Shown: positions 1 to 8,745, counted from the stretch's first letter. The stretch: 36,995 nucleotides of DNA from Nitrospira sp. (GCA_029865225.1 JAOUHJ010000028.1:1-36995), one strand, 5' to 3'. Notes: generated by a model from the sequence alone, not told the origin. Program-made: numbers and translations.

Positions 1-1
1 C

Positions 2-40
2 TCCGACCATCTGGCCAGCGGGAAGGACCTGTCGACATGA
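2..40 (+). CDS. Possible C-terminal tail of a gene entering from the left edge (partial)
   Basis: The second frame is open from base 2 to a TGA at 38-40 and reads SDHLASGKDLST, which has the composition of a normal soluble C-terminus. Twelve residues are too few to assign a family, and the frame may be open by chance. I list it only because the window may cut a gene here. Confidence 0.2.
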   Translation, partial: SDHLASGKDLST

Positions 41-260
41 GGCCTGCACGCCCCACTCATCGGCTTGATTGCCCTGCGGATGTTGCTTGAATAGCTTGTT
101 TGGGCCCATCATGAATAATGCGGGCTAAGTCGCACGTCTCTCAAGCATCTTCGCCAGCCTAACAGACCAGCCTCCTCACTGGCATCATCATTGCCTATAG
201 ACACGAGTACATCATGAAGACGAGCTGAGCAGCTCGACTGAAAACAAAGGAGGGACGGAT

Positions 261-482
261 ATGAAATGCGCACGATGTAGTGGGCTCATGGTTGCGGATC
301 ATTTACTCGATATGCAGGAGAGCTATATCCCGATGTGGATGCAGGCTATGCGGTGTCTTACCTGTGGCAATATCGTGGACCCATTGATCCATTTTAATCG
401 CACAACCCAACGTGCTCGAAGAGCCAGGCAGCTCGCGACACGTCTGACAACAAAGGCGAACAGACCGGCAGTGGCAGCCTAG
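261..482 (+). CDS. Small cysteine-pair (Zn-ribbon-like) protein, unknown function
   Basis: This 73-aa protein has a CxxC pair at residues 3-6 (CARC) and a second at 32-35 (CLTC), the spacing of a small zinc ribbon, followed by an Arg-rich basic tail. A strong ribosome binding site, AAAGGAGGG at 246-254, lies 6 nt before the ATG and fixes the start. It has no signal peptide, so it is probably cytoplasmic. It stands alone, with RecQ on the opposite strand downstream. Short proteins of this kind are common in Nitrospira genomes (from memory). The zinc binding is inferred and no function is known to me. A structural or nucleic-acid-binding role is possible because of the basic tail. Confidence 0.75.
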   Translation: MKCARCSGLMVADHLLDMQESYIPMWMQAMRCLTCGNIVDPLIHFNRTTQRARRARQLATRLTTKANRPAVAA

Positions 483-798
483 AGGCCACCTCGCTGCCTA
501 CGGAGAGTGCTCAGCCAGCTTCATCGGGGAAAGGCGAAGACGCACATAATTCAGAAGTCCAATGGCCATCGTCATTGCAGAGCATTGGACGAAGTGACTC
601 GACGACCTCAAAACAAGATCCTTACGCTCTCTCTCGGGGGAGTGAAATATAGGACGATGGCCAACGCATCTGTCGTTCGACTGAGCATCCCCGTTAATTA
701 GCCGAGTAGAACGGTGTCAATACATCGATGCGGAGCGTGCACGGCGAGAGATCTGTCTCAGGCCAGAATCCTATTGTCTCCAAACGATTATCATCAAG
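483..798. other. Gene-free interval before the recQ terminus
   Basis: The 316 nt between the small Cys protein and the recQ stop codon hold only short open frames with poor composition and no ribosome binding site. One of about 64 codons at 507-701 looks like noise. I see no clear hairpin terminator or repeat. Confidence 0.5.
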
Positions 799-2661
799 CT
801 ATTGCTCCCCATTGACCACCGCCAACACTCGCCGACCATACCGTTCCGCTTTCATCTCGCCGATGCCTGGAATCTCGAGCAGCGCTGCGGTCGTCTCTGG
901 CTTGAAACCGGCGATCGCCTTTAACGTTTTGTCATGGAAAATGAGGAACGGCGCGACACCCTCTTCCTCGGCCAGTTCCGAGCGGAGTTGCCTGAGCCGT
1001 TCAACAAGTTGTCGATCCGGCGGCATAGCCTGTGGGATACCCGCTAGGGCCGCAGTTGAGCGACGCAGCTTCTGCACGGATCCGGCTAGCTGTTGGTCCT
1101 CGACCTGTTCCAACGCCACCTCGCTGATCCCTTGCAGAACCTCTCGTCCTTTGTGCGTCACATCGAGCGTGGGATACTCCGTTCCTTCGACCTGAAGATA
1201 CCCTGAAGTAATGAGGCCCTTCACGCGCGCGGTAACCGACGGTTTCGTCTGGTCACGACAGATTCCATAGGTCGGACAGGTGTCGGCCCCACAAGCCAGC
1301 AGCGCTTTCGAGCGACTTCCACGAAGGATGTCGACGATTCGATTCACGCCGAACCGTCCTCCACACCAGGAGACCGTTTCCAACACGTCTCGTGCCGAAA
1401 CGGTCGTCCCCTGAGAAGCCGTCCGGCCGGGTTGTCTGACCGGCACCACACAGCGATCGCACAGGCCGCACGGACCCAAGGCCTGCTCGGCTTCGTCGCT
1501 GAAGTATTCGAGAATGGCAAGCTGACGGCACGTCGACGTCGAGACATACCCCAGCATTTCTTGTAAAAGCGTCCTCATTCGTCCAGCGCGATCCGCGCCC
1601 TCGGAATCTTTTGAAGCCTGCTCGATGAAGTAGTCCTGGGTGGCCACATCACGCTCATGGAACAGCAGGACGCAGGCGGCACGCCGCCCATCGCGACCGG
1701 CGCGGCCGGCTTCCTGGTAGTAGGCTTCGAGACTTCCCGGTACGTCGAAATGGACGACTAAGCGGACATCTGGCTTGTCGATGCCCATACCGAACGCATT
1801 CGTGGCAACGAGAATTCGCAGAGCGCCCCGCCGAAAACTGTCATGCACAAGCCGACGTTCCTCATCGGAGAGACCGGCATGGTAGTAGCCGACGGCGGTG
1901 TGAGATTGTTCCAACCAGGCAGCCACCTCCTCAACGGCTCGGCGAGTCGAGCAATAGACGAGGATCGTACCCTTTTCCACTTCGCACACCAGACGCCCCA
2001 GCATGGCCAGCTTGTCTTGGCGAAGCTGGCAAAGATGAACCGAAAAAGCGAGGTTCGCTCGACGAAATCCGGTGACCAGCTGGAACGGTTCTCGAAGCGA
2101 AAGCCGTTGGCAGATATCGCGTTGCACACGGGCGGTAGCCGTGGCCGTCAGGGCCAGACAGGGAGGACTAGTGAGTTCTCGGCGAAGACGACCTATTTTG
2201 AGAAAATCGGGCCTGAAGTCATGCCCCCACTGCGAAATGCAGTGCGCTTCGTCCACGACCAGCAGCGAAACCCAAAGCGAACGCAAGAGTTGGAGAAACC
2301 CTTCGTGCTGCATTCGTTCCGGTGCCAGATACAGCAACTGGACTCGTCGGTGATGGAGATCCTGCGTCACATGGTTCTTCTCCAATGCGGTGAGGCCGGA
2401 ATGAAACGCGGCCGCCGCAATCTTCCGCTGCCTCATGGCTGTCACTTGATCTTGCATCAGCGCGATGAGGGGAGAAATCACCAGAGTCAATCCTGGCAAA
2501 AGCGTCGCCGGCAATTGGTAGCAAAGCGATTTCCCCTGCCCCGTCGGCATGACCGCCATGGCGTCGCGCCCGGCCAACACGGCGCGGATGACCTCCTCCT
2601 GGCCTGGACGAAACGTCGCAAACCCGAACCGTTCCTTAAGCTGTCGAGTCAGATCATTCAC
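799..2661 (-). CDS. recQ: ATP-dependent DNA helicase RecQ
   Basis: This is a superfamily 2, 3'-to-5' DNA helicase acting in recombinational repair and stalled-fork processing. It is 620 aa, the usual length for RecQ. In order, the sequence shows the aromatic-rich Q-motif region FGFATFRPGQ (12-21), Walker A MPTGQGKS (38-45), the DEAH box (137-140) followed by the RecQ-type CISQWGHDFRPDF loop, a helicase C domain with GMGIDKPDVR and QEAGRAGRDG, a four-Cys zinc site (about 377-403), an RQC winged helix, and an HRDC domain at the C-terminus (about 545-620). The start is a GTG without a good SD. An in-frame stop lies four codons upstream, so no longer N-terminus is possible. It appears to be transcribed alone. 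Confidence 0.95.
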   Translation of the reverse strand: MNDLTRQLKERFGFATFRPGQEEVIRAVLAGRDAMAVMPTGQGKSLCYQLPATLLPGLTLVISPLIALMQDQVTAMRQRKIAAAAFHSGLTALEKNHVTQDLHHRRVQLLYLAPERMQHEGFLQLLRSLWVSLLVVDEAHCISQWGHDFRPDFLKIGRLRRELTSPPCLALTATATARVQRDICQRLSLREPFQLVTGFRRANLAFSVHLCQLRQDKLAMLGRLVCEVEKGTILVYCSTRRAVEEVAAWLEQSHTAVGYYHAGLSDEERRLVHDSFRRGALRILVATNAFGMGIDKPDVRLVVHFDVPGSLEAYYQEAGRAGRDGRRAACVLLFHERDVATQDYFIEQASKDSEGADRAGRMRTLLQEMLGYVSTSTCRQLAILEYFSDEAEQALGPCGLCDRCVVPVRQPGRTASQGTTVSARDVLETVSWCGGRFGVNRIVDILRGSRSKALLACGADTCPTYGICRDQTKPSVTARVKGLITSGYLQVEGTEYPTLDVTHKGREVLQGISEVALEQVEDQQLAGSVQKLRRSTAALAGIPQAMPPDRQLVERLRQLRSELAEEEGVAPFLIFHDKTLKAIAGFKPETTAALLEIPGIGEMKAERYGRRVLAVVNGEQ

Positions 2662-2842
2662 AAGGAAGGTGCGTCAGAGCCATAGAATGGTAACAGAGAC
2701 TCACGCGCACAGAGTATAGACGCCAATCCACGGCCACATTCATCCGGCCAGTGTGGGACAAGCAGAAATCATGAGCAGACCTCACGGGATAATACAGCCC
2801 AGCTTCTTCCCCTCACGCTCAACCATTGGGCAGAACGAACGA

Positions 2843-3655
2843 TCACACGGACACGGTCACCCGTAGAAACGTCGCCGGGATGGAGGTCGTCCCTTTCGTC
2901 GAACTTCGGTTTTGGGTCTCGAATAATCCCTCGAGCTGCTGCTGCAACTCACCTGCTCGCCCGTTCTTTTCGGCGGATTCGAACGCATTCATAGTGGGTC
3001 CGTAGTACTGTCTGAAGGTATCCACAAACATCGATGGCGTGCCGGGGTAGTTGAAGATATATGTCTCCCGGGCGAATGCAATTCGTTCTGCCAGCACTCC
3101 GGCTCCGGTAAATCGCTCGACTACATGGTTCTCGATGCCCCATGTCATAGGACTGATGAACCCTTCTGGTGGAGGAGGAGCGTACGCGGCGCTGATTTTC
3201 AGAATTTGCGCGACCAACGTCGGATCGTTCGGAATCCAGTTCCCCATCACAACCCGTCCACCGGGCTTCGTCACCCGCACCATCTCTCTGGCCACATCGA
3301 ATGGTCTCGGTGCAAACATAGCGCCAAAAATACTCATAGCAAGATCAAACGTCTGGTCCTTCAGCTCGTGTAAGTTTGTCGCATCGCCTTCCTGGAACAC
3401 GAGATTGGCGAGTCCCTGCTCTTGCACGCGCTTGTTTCCAGCCTGTACTAAGTTGCTTGCGATATCGACACCCAAAACCTCTGCGCCAATTTTCGCCGCT
3501 GGCACGGCTGTTGTACCGTCGCCACACCCAAGATCTAATACCTTGAGCCCTGGCCTGATTCCAAGTTGTTGGACCAACGCTTCGCCACTTTCTCTCATGC
3601 TCATCGCAATTCGAGTAAAGTCGCCTTTTTCCCAGAGAGCTTTATTCGGATTCAT
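2843..3655 (-). CDS. Class I SAM-dependent methyltransferase (UbiE/COQ5-like)
   Basis: This is a 270-aa Rossmann-fold methyltransferase. Motif I is VLDLGCGDGTTA (39-50), the acidic loop at the end of strand 2 is VLGVDIA, motif II lies around FDLAMSIFGAMFAP, and motif III is VRVTKPGGRVVMGNW. These show binding of S-adenosylmethionine. The C-terminal third (residues 165-270) is the variable substrate cap, so the acceptor cannot be read from sequence. The family includes quinone, sterol and small-metabolite methyltransferases. The gene stands alone, separated by about 100 nt from the upstream minus-strand gene. The ATG at 3655 starts a conserved-looking NKALWEKGDFTRIA segment common in this subgroup. 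The methyltransferase assignment is secure; the substrate is unknown. Confidence 0.85.
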   Translation of the reverse strand: MNPNKALWEKGDFTRIAMSMRESGEALVQQLGIRPGLKVLDLGCGDGTTAVPAAKIGAEVLGVDIASNLVQAGNKRVQEQGLANLVFQEGDATNLHELKDQTFDLAMSIFGAMFAPRPFDVAREMVRVTKPGGRVVMGNWIPNDPTLVAQILKISAAYAPPPPEGFISPMTWGIENHVVERFTGAGVLAERIAFARETYIFNYPGTPSMFVDTFRQYYGPTMNAFESAEKNGRAGELQQQLEGLFETQNRSSTKGTTSIPATFLRVTVSV

Positions 3656-3754
3656 GTATCGACTCCAGCTAGATGATAACGATGGGGTAAGCTAGACATC
3701 CAGCGGGCAAGAGTCAAGAGAGATGAGCGCGAGTGAACTTCGTTGTAAGACTGG

Positions 3755-4279
3755 TCAGGCAGCCAGCGTATCGGAAGCGGCCTTCTTCCCCTGCATACTA
3801 CGCGTGTCGAATCGCTCAGCCTTCGGTTGGAGGCTGCTCACCTTCCGCAGAATCATGGTTCGCAAGTCCTCGTCCTCAAGATTGGAAAGCGCTTCGCGCA
3901 CTCCTGCGACATCCCCGTCCTGCGCAAGATGGGCGGCAACACCGATGAGCGGTAAGGTGCCGGCCTCTCCCATGGCCTTGGCGATCTCGATGGCCCCGGA
4001 CCGATCTCCGGCCTTGACGAACACTTGCGGAAGCTCCAGATAGAAGTGACTTGCCAACAATGAACGATCCGGGCACGAAACAATCGTATCTTTCACGGCC
4101 TGGACATTCCCCCGCTCCGATTCGATGAAGAGCATTATTTGCCAGGCATCCCGGAGATATCGCCTATCGACCACTCCGCTGATGGTTTCTCGCGCGCCGA
4201 TCGTATCACCTGAAAGCGCTTGCCTGATCGCTTGATCCTTTAACTGTTCATCTGTCGGTGTCTGGGTTGGCATCATCAT
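3755..4279 (-). CDS. Helical-repeat protein (TPR/ARM-like), unknown function
   Basis: This 174-aa, mostly helical, soluble protein has no signal peptide. It is built of units of about 33-37 residues that each end in an A-x-[DE]-x-x-GA/V-like turn (SGDTIGARETI, RGNVQAVKDTI, AGDRSGAIEIAKAM, DGDVAGVREAL), suggesting a small TPR- or ARM-like scaffold for protein contacts. Three consecutive ATG codons (4279-4271) follow a very strong SD, GGGAGGAGG, so the exact first Met is uncertain by one or two residues. The last 20 residues (RFDTRSMQGKKAASDTLAA) look disordered. I do not recognise a named family. Confidence 0.7.
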   Translation of the reverse strand: MMMPTQTPTDEQLKDQAIRQALSGDTIGARETISGVVDRRYLRDAWQIMLFIESERGNVQAVKDTIVSCPDRSLLASHFYLELPQVFVKAGDRSGAIEIAKAMGEAGTLPLIGVAAHLAQDGDVAGVREALSNLEDEDLRTMILRKVSSLQPKAERFDTRSMQGKKAASDTLAA

Positions 4280-4535
4280 TCGCCTCCTCCCTTCGATCGA
4301 TTGAGGGTCACAATGGAATTTTCAGAACGTCTATTTCGAAATGTAGCGACGAAAGTCATTCTTGTCGACTTTTTTGCGCCAATGTAACAAGACCCGTTGC
4401 GAGCTCATCCACGTAGAGACTCAGCACCCGGCATCCGTCTCACGCACCGAGCGATGTGGTGAGCCTCAGGCAGATAACAACTGACGAGTAGCAGGGTTGA
4501 TTCTTCGCTCGATGCCGCAACCCTCACGGAAGACA

Positions 4536-5330
4536 TCAATGAGAATTGGGAGGCCATGGAGCTGCGAAGAACGCATGAAGATATGGTGCCAACGAAACCA
4601 TCCACCGATCCGCCATCTGGGATTCACCTGTTGCGTTGGGGTGGATCCCGTCACGTGTCATGGAATGCGGATCGAAGTGTGAATGTTGGTCGACGATTAC
4701 GACCGGTGAGAGAGGGACCGTCTTTTCCTTTGCAAGCATGGGTAACTGTGCATTGAACACAGGAATCTGTGACATACAGGGCGCGCTCGATGCGATCACC
4801 TGGGCCAAGAGAATGACAACACGGGGATTCGCTTTCCGTAGGGTATCGATAATGGCGCCCAGCTCTTCGACGGTGCTTGCGACACTTTGTCCTTGGCAGA
4901 GATCATTGTGCCCAAGATGAATCAGGACAAAATCTGGATGTGACTAAGCACTCCACTGTGCAATCTTGGCTAAGATTCGATCAGCTCTCCATCCGCTGTG
5001 TCCCTCCTGATCCATATCGAAGTCGGAATGTAGCGGTGTCCCTCCCGTTGCCCCGCGTTGGGAACCAACGAAGTCGATACGATATCCACGGGCACGCGCG
5101 AGCTTCCAGAGGTAATATCGATAGGTCGGCATCCGTTTTGATGATTCCGTGATCGAGTCACCCAACGGCATGATACGAGCCGTTCTGGGCGAAGCGGCCG
5201 CCGTCTGATGCGAAGCTTCGGTCTCATCAGACTCACAAGCCGAGAGCCCACAGATGAGTGCTACCCCGAGTGCAAGAACAGTCGATAAGCGGCGAGTACG
5301 GCGAGGAGGCAGTCTGAAAAGACGTAGCAT
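4536..5330 (-). pseudogene. SGNH/GDSL esterase lipoprotein (CE3-like) interrupted by an in-frame TAG
   Basis: The frame starts at ATG 5330, one base overlapping the stop of the upstream gene (TAATG), so translation is coupled. An N-terminal lipoprotein signal ends in LICGLSAC (lipobox LSAC). Block I is MPLGDSITES, followed by FVGSQRG and EGHSGWRADRI, as in carbohydrate esterase 3/XynB-like SGNH hydrolases. A TAG at 4944-4946 then stops the frame after about 128 residues. The same frame continues without a shift through block III (VLIHLGHNDL) and block V (DGIHPN, supplying the catalytic Asp and His) to a TGA at 4536. Apart from that codon all catalytic blocks are intact. The gene is therefore a very recent nonsense mutant, a sequencing error, or a readthrough case. 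A downstream-only product would lack the nucleophile Ser. Confidence 0.85.
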
Positions 5331-5982
5331 TATTCCTTCACAAAGATTCGTTGTCTCACAAAGCGTCCGGCTTGTATCTCGTCGAGGATGAACGCCGCAA
5401 GACTGGTACAGCTGATCATCGATAGCAATCCGATTCGAAGGGAGGCACTGGCCTGGACGCACGCTTGTGACGGCGAATCCATCAAACGCGGCGGTTTCAC
5501 GATAGTCCAGTCCAACCCACTCGATTCGACAAGGCGCTCCTGCTCTTCCCGATCTCGAATAGCCTGAGGATGCCATCTCGCAAATGTCCGAGCCATCCAC
5601 TCCATCGGGTGCGATCGGTTTGGCGCAGGTCCGATCATCGCACCTGTTTGGCAGACCAACCGCTTGCAACCCGCTTGCTTCATCGCCGCAATAATCGCAG
5701 TGATCGCCTTCGCACAGAATATATCGGTATAAGGAGGCCGTGGCCCAATCAGGCAACAAACGGCCACGCTGTCGGCAACTGTCTCAACGACCCGATCGAA
5801 GTCTTCAAAGTTGCCCCGCACGATCCGGCCATGAACAATGGCGCCTTCACCCCTACTCGTCGGGCGCACAAGTCCACACACCTCCCAGCCTTTTATGCCG
5901 GCGCCCCTGGCAAGTTCATGCCCGGTCCGACCACTGATTCCAAAGATCGCCAGCCTGCGAGTCATCAGGTGACTATCTTCCA
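5330..5982 (-). CDS. NAD(P)-binding Rossmann protein (atypical SDR, NmrA-like)
   Basis: This protein of about 217 aa has an N-terminal dinucleotide-binding fold. The motif IFGISGRTGHELARG is the GxxGxxG variant of atypical short-chain dehydrogenases. Later features are a DSVAVCCLIGPRPPY strand, GCKRLVCQTGAMIG, and the ESSGLDWTIVKPPRL segment typical of NmrA/YwnB-type proteins. The Ser-Tyr-Lys catalytic triad of classical SDRs is not evident, so it may be a redox sensor or a reductase of unknown substrate. Start choices are GTG 5998, ATG 5982 and ATG 5964; the last leaves the shortest lead before the Rossmann motif, and none has a strong SD. The stop overlaps the next gene by one base, indicating a two-gene operon with the esterase. 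Confidence 0.8.
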
Positions 5983-6115
5983 TGAAGGCTGACCACACTG
6001 CAATTGAGATCTATCGAAATGGAGGAAAAAGAGAAGGAACGGCGCAGGTTTAACCCATTGGCTTTCTTAATGTTTTTCCGATTACCTTTCGATGGTTTTT
6101 GTTTCCTCCATTCAC

Positions 6116-6143
6116 TTGCGCATATGAAAACTCCGGCTATACT
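6116..6143 (+). promoter_or_regulatory. Candidate sigma70-type promoter giving a leaderless transcript
   Basis: TTGCGC (6116-6121) and TATACT (6138-6143) are separated by 16 nt. The -10 element ends 7 nt before the ATG at 6151, the usual distance from a -10 box to the transcription start. Translation from 6151 would therefore be leaderless, which fits the absence of any Shine-Dalgarno there. This is prediction from motif spacing only. Confidence 0.35.
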
Positions 6144-6150
6144 TTCTCTG

Positions 6151-6450
6151 ATGCGCTCCTCTAAATACATCCTCTGGCAAGACGACAACGGCTGGCGCGG
6201 CTACCTGGAAGGCTACCCTGAGTATGAAGTCCAGGGAGAGTCGTTCGAAGAACTCCAGGTCAAGCTCTGGCAACTGCACCAAGAGTTCTCCGCTCAATCC
6301 GAAGAGCGAGAACAGGACCAGTGCCTGACCACAGAACATGACCGGCACCACAGCCACACCCCCACCATGTCCCGACCCGTGTCGCAAGCGTATATCCAGC
6401 GACGGGCTCGGGTTGAACAGCTCCTCTTTGCACTCATCAGCAATCGCTGA
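6151..6450 (+). CDS. Orphan HicB-like antitoxin-family protein
   Basis: The segment KYILWQDDNGWRGYLEGYPEYEVQGESFEELQ matches the N-terminal half-RNase-H fold of the HicB family (YILWQ...GYLE.YPEY..QGES.EEL). The C-terminal half (residues 45-99) is low-complexity, His/Thr/Gln-rich and basic rather than a recognisable HTH or RHH domain. No hicA gene flanks it. The frame also offers an ATG at 6124, but 6151 gives the N-terminus normal for the family. The product would be 99 aa. It is either a solitary antitoxin or a diverged relic. A second, shorter frame of the same type lies 200 nt downstream. Confidence 0.6.
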   Translation: MRSSKYILWQDDNGWRGYLEGYPEYEVQGESFEELQVKLWQLHQEFSAQSEEREQDQCLTTEHDRHHSHTPTMSRPVSQAYIQRRARVEQLLFALISNR

Positions 6451-6648
6451 GTACAACCGCCATCCAACCTCTGATTTGTTCCCACTAGCCCCTCGATAAA
6501 CTCCGTGAATCGGCCATAGCCTTTGGTTTCCACGGTTCCTTGACCGTAAGACCATCGTGTGTTCGAATTTAGCATGGCATTACAACATGACATGGAGTAG
6601 CACACCCATCCGGCTGCTCATTGCTCAGGCGCGTTTGCGATCCAAGAG

Positions 6649-6834
6649 GTGAACTCCCATTTCCTGGAGGATGAGGAGCGGTGGCTTGGTTGTCTACGCA
6701 AGTACCCCGACTTCTGGGCGGAGGGACGCTCGTTTGCCGAGCTTGAGTACAACTTACGCAGACTGTTCTTCACCCTTTCTTTGGCGGAAGCTTTGAAGGA
6801 CGGGAGGATTATTCAGCACCCTCCCATCCGGTGA
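6649..6834 (+). CDS. Short HicB-like fragment
   Basis: This 61-aa frame begins at a GTG preceded by an AAGAG SD-like stretch. The stretch EERWLGCLRKYPDFWAEGRSFAELEYNLRRLF corresponds to the same HicB-like core as the gene at 6151 (W.G.L..YPD...G.S..EL...L). The N-terminal strand seen in complete members is shortened and no partner toxin follows. The short length and missing first strand suggest a decayed copy. The frame stays open 16 codons further upstream without a better start. Confidence 0.45.
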   Translation: MNSHFLEDEERWLGCLRKYPDFWAEGRSFAELEYNLRRLFFTLSLAEALKDGRIIQHPPIR

Positions 6835-7149
6835 AGGTCCTCAAGAGCTTCTATTCTTCCCGAAGATCTCTCCCAACCTTCGTGATATAGGCAAAGTGAG
6901 GCTTCTCTCCTGATGGTCCTATTGTAAGAATTCCATTTCCCAGACGACTGATACTCATGCTGCAATTTCCTTCGAGGACGTGCAATGAACATGTCGTCCG
7001 GGTCAGCTAAGTTGCAGGCGCATGGTTCCTCTTCTGTGCTGTTGACCACCCTTTGATCGAGAGTACCATGAAGTACCAGATTGACGTCGATCTGAAGGAT
7101 TGATACATAGACACAGCTCCATACGTCATTCATAAGGAGAAGGCCGGCT
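6835..7149. other. arsM upstream regulatory interval
   Basis: These 315 nt contain no supported gene. Close to the arsM start are a candidate promoter (7081-7109), a direct repeat AGTACC-N4-AGTACC just before it, and the arsM ribosome binding site AAGGAGAA ahead of ATG 7150. An ArsR operator would be expected here, but I could not identify one with confidence. Confidence 0.5.
7081..7109 (+). promoter_or_regulatory. Candidate promoter of the arsM-arsR-arsS-PiT operon
   Basis: TTGACG (7081-7086) and TACATA (7104-7109) are separated by 17 nt. The -35 is good and the -10 is weak, as expected for a repressed or activated promoter. It lies about 40 nt before the arsM start, and ArsR encoded by the second gene would be the obvious regulator. 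Motif evidence only. Confidence 0.35.
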
Positions 7150-8337
7150 ATGCCCACAGACGAAATTACTCAAAAGGTCAGCGACCGTTATGCCAAAGCC
7201 GCCAGTAGCGGCGAACAGATGTGCTGCCCCACCAGTTACGACATGGGGCATCTCAAGACCTTTATTCCCGAAGAAGTGCTCAAGATCTCCTACGGCTGCG
7301 GCACACCAGCCGGCCTTCAGACCGTACGGACCGGGGAGACCGTGTTAGACATCGGGGCAGGCGGCGGCATCGATTGCTTTGAGGCTTCGCGCTTAGTCGG
7401 TCCGTCAGGACACGTGATTGGCCTCGACATGACCGATACGATGTTGGAGATCGCACGTAAAAACGCGGCAGTCGTGGCCACGAACCTCGGCTATTCCCAT
7501 TCAAATGTGGAGTTCCGGAAAGGCCTCGCCGATGCGATGCCCGTAGAAGACAACACCATCGACCTGATCATCTCGAATTGCGTCATCAACTTGGCCCCGG
7601 ACAAGCGAAAAGTGTTCCGTGAAATGTATCGAGTCGCCAAATCAGGTGGCCGGTTTACTATCTCTGATATCGTCGCGGATCAGACCGTTCCACAATACCT
7701 CGTCCACGATACCCAGAAGTGGGGAGATTGCCTCTCCGGTGCTTTGACGCTGACCGACTACATGAACGGCATGACGGCAGCCGGGTTTCTCGGGATTCAT
7801 CTAGAGAAATTCTCTCCCTGGCAAGTGATCGACGGCATCCATTTCTTCTCCGTGACCTTGACCGGCTATAAACTGTCTCCAGCAATGGCGACCTCATCAG
7901 CCCAGTACGCTACGCTTCGTGGTCCCTTCAGTCGAGTAACGGATGAACGAGGCACGGTCTACGAGCGTGGCGTTCCAAAACTGATCAAGCCGGATGAGGC
8001 GCCGTTGCTGAGCTCTCCTCCTTTCACTGAACACTTCCTGCTGACCACCGAACCGGTCCAATTCGGCGACAACGATCCACGTTGGACCGCCGTACTTCCG
8101 GCCCAGGCTCCCTGTACGTGGCAGGGGCACTATGCCTTGCTCGCTGGCCCATTCGTCGAAGCCACAGACGATGACCACCATCTCTATCGACGAGGAGAGC
8201 CACTGGAGGTCTGCTCTAAGACCGTGGCGGTGCTGGAGGCCAAAGGGTATCGGCCACATTTCGCCATTTTGAATCGAGCCGGCGAACGTGTGAGCGGGGA
8301 TGCTGTGACCTGCTCGCCGGACGGAGCCTGCTGCTGA
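7150..8337 (+). CDS. arsM: Arsenite S-adenosylmethionine methyltransferase ArsM (arsenosugar-pathway type)
   Basis: This enzyme transfers methyl groups from SAM to arsenite in the cytoplasm, giving methylated arsenicals for detoxification or arsenosugar synthesis. The 395-aa product has motif [17 protein letters not shown] (65-80), a UbiE-like core and [12 protein letters not shown]. Likely As(III) ligands are Cys50 in SYGCGTP and Cys194 in WGDCLSGA, matching two of the conserved cysteines of characterised ArsM proteins. A third cysteine of algal ArsM is not obvious; the vicinal Cys25-Cys26 ([11 protein letters not shown]) may serve. The C-terminal domain (about 255-395) has two similar halves ([19 protein letters not shown] and [19 protein letters not shown]), so it may be an internal duplication, and ends in Cys-Cys. 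Its stop overlaps arsR by one base. Confidence 0.93.
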   Translation: MPTDEITQKVSDRYAKAASSGEQMCCPTSYDMGHLKTFIPEEVLKISYGCGTPAGLQTVRTGETVLDIGAGGGIDCFEASRLVGPSGHVIGLDMTDTMLEIARKNAAVVATNLGYSHSNVEFRKGLADAMPVEDNTIDLIISNCVINLAPDKRKVFREMYRVAKSGGRFTISDIVADQTVPQYLVHDTQKWGDCLSGALTLTDYMNGMTAAGFLGIHLEKFSPWQVIDGIHFFSVTLTGYKLSPAMATSSAQYATLRGPFSRVTDERGTVYERGVPKLIKPDEAPLLSSPPFTEHFLLTTEPVQFGDNDPRWTAVLPAQAPCTWQGHYALLAGPFVEATDDDHHLYRRGEPLEVCSKTVAVLEAKGYRPHFAILNRAGERVSGDAVTCSPDGACC

Positions 8338-8714
8338 TGAAACCCGTATCGGAAGAAGATGTCCTGATGAGCCCGCGTCAATGTGCCACGGTGCTGAAGG
8401 CCCTGGCCGATGAAACGAGATTGCGAATTCTCGAGTCACTGCTGGTCAAAGAGAAATGTGTCACTGATCTCGTACGCGAACTAGGTTGTCCCCAACCGCA
8501 TGCATCTCATCACCTGCGTATTCTTCGGGATTCTGGCGTGGTGGAAGGAATTCGTGAAGGAAAGCAAGTGTGCTATCGGATCACCCCGGTCATGCAGCGG
8601 GTGCTCGCCGGTCGGCAGGGGAAGGCCCTCGATTTTGGCTGTTGCGAACTACGATTTCCAGAATCAGTCCTGGCAGCAACGAAAACGCGTGCGTTACAGA
8701 TGAGCAATTCTTAA
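8337..8714 (+). CDS. arsR: ArsR-family winged-helix repressor with atypical cysteine pattern
   Basis: This 125-aa metalloregulator of the ArsR/SmtB family probably represses its own operon until As(III) binds. The winged helix is clear: LKALADETRLRILESL, the recognition helix QPHASHHLRILRDSGVV, and the wing REGKQVCYRI. The classical E. coli-type ELCVCDLC site is not present; here it is EKCVTDL with a single Cys41. Cysteines instead occur at 16, 41, 51, 79 and a vicinal pair at 102-103 (FGCCELRF), suggesting a C-terminal sensing site of the kind known from Acidithiobacillus ArsR. That site is an inference. ATG overlaps the arsM stop (TGATG), so translation is coupled. Confidence 0.9.
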   Translation: MKPVSEEDVLMSPRQCATVLKALADETRLRILESLLVKEKCVTDLVRELGCPQPHASHHLRILRDSGVVEGIREGKQVCYRITPVMQRVLAGRQGKALDFGCCELRFPESVLAATKTRALQMSNS

Positions 8715-8745
8715 GTGGCGTATTGCTAACGCTGGAACCATAGCC

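Noticed and set aside
1843-2685. 280-codon open frame on the plus strand opposite recQ
   Set aside because: It is antisense to a fully conserved helicase, lacks any recognisable domain and has a composition expected of a shadow frame.
7063-7078. AGTACC direct repeat as an ArsR operator
   Set aside because: It is a direct rather than inverted repeat and does not resemble known ArsR sites, so I only note it in the arsM upstream entry.
6813-7157. 114-codon minus-strand frame in the arsM upstream region
   Set aside because: It has no SD, overlaps the arsM promoter and start, and shows no protein-like pattern.
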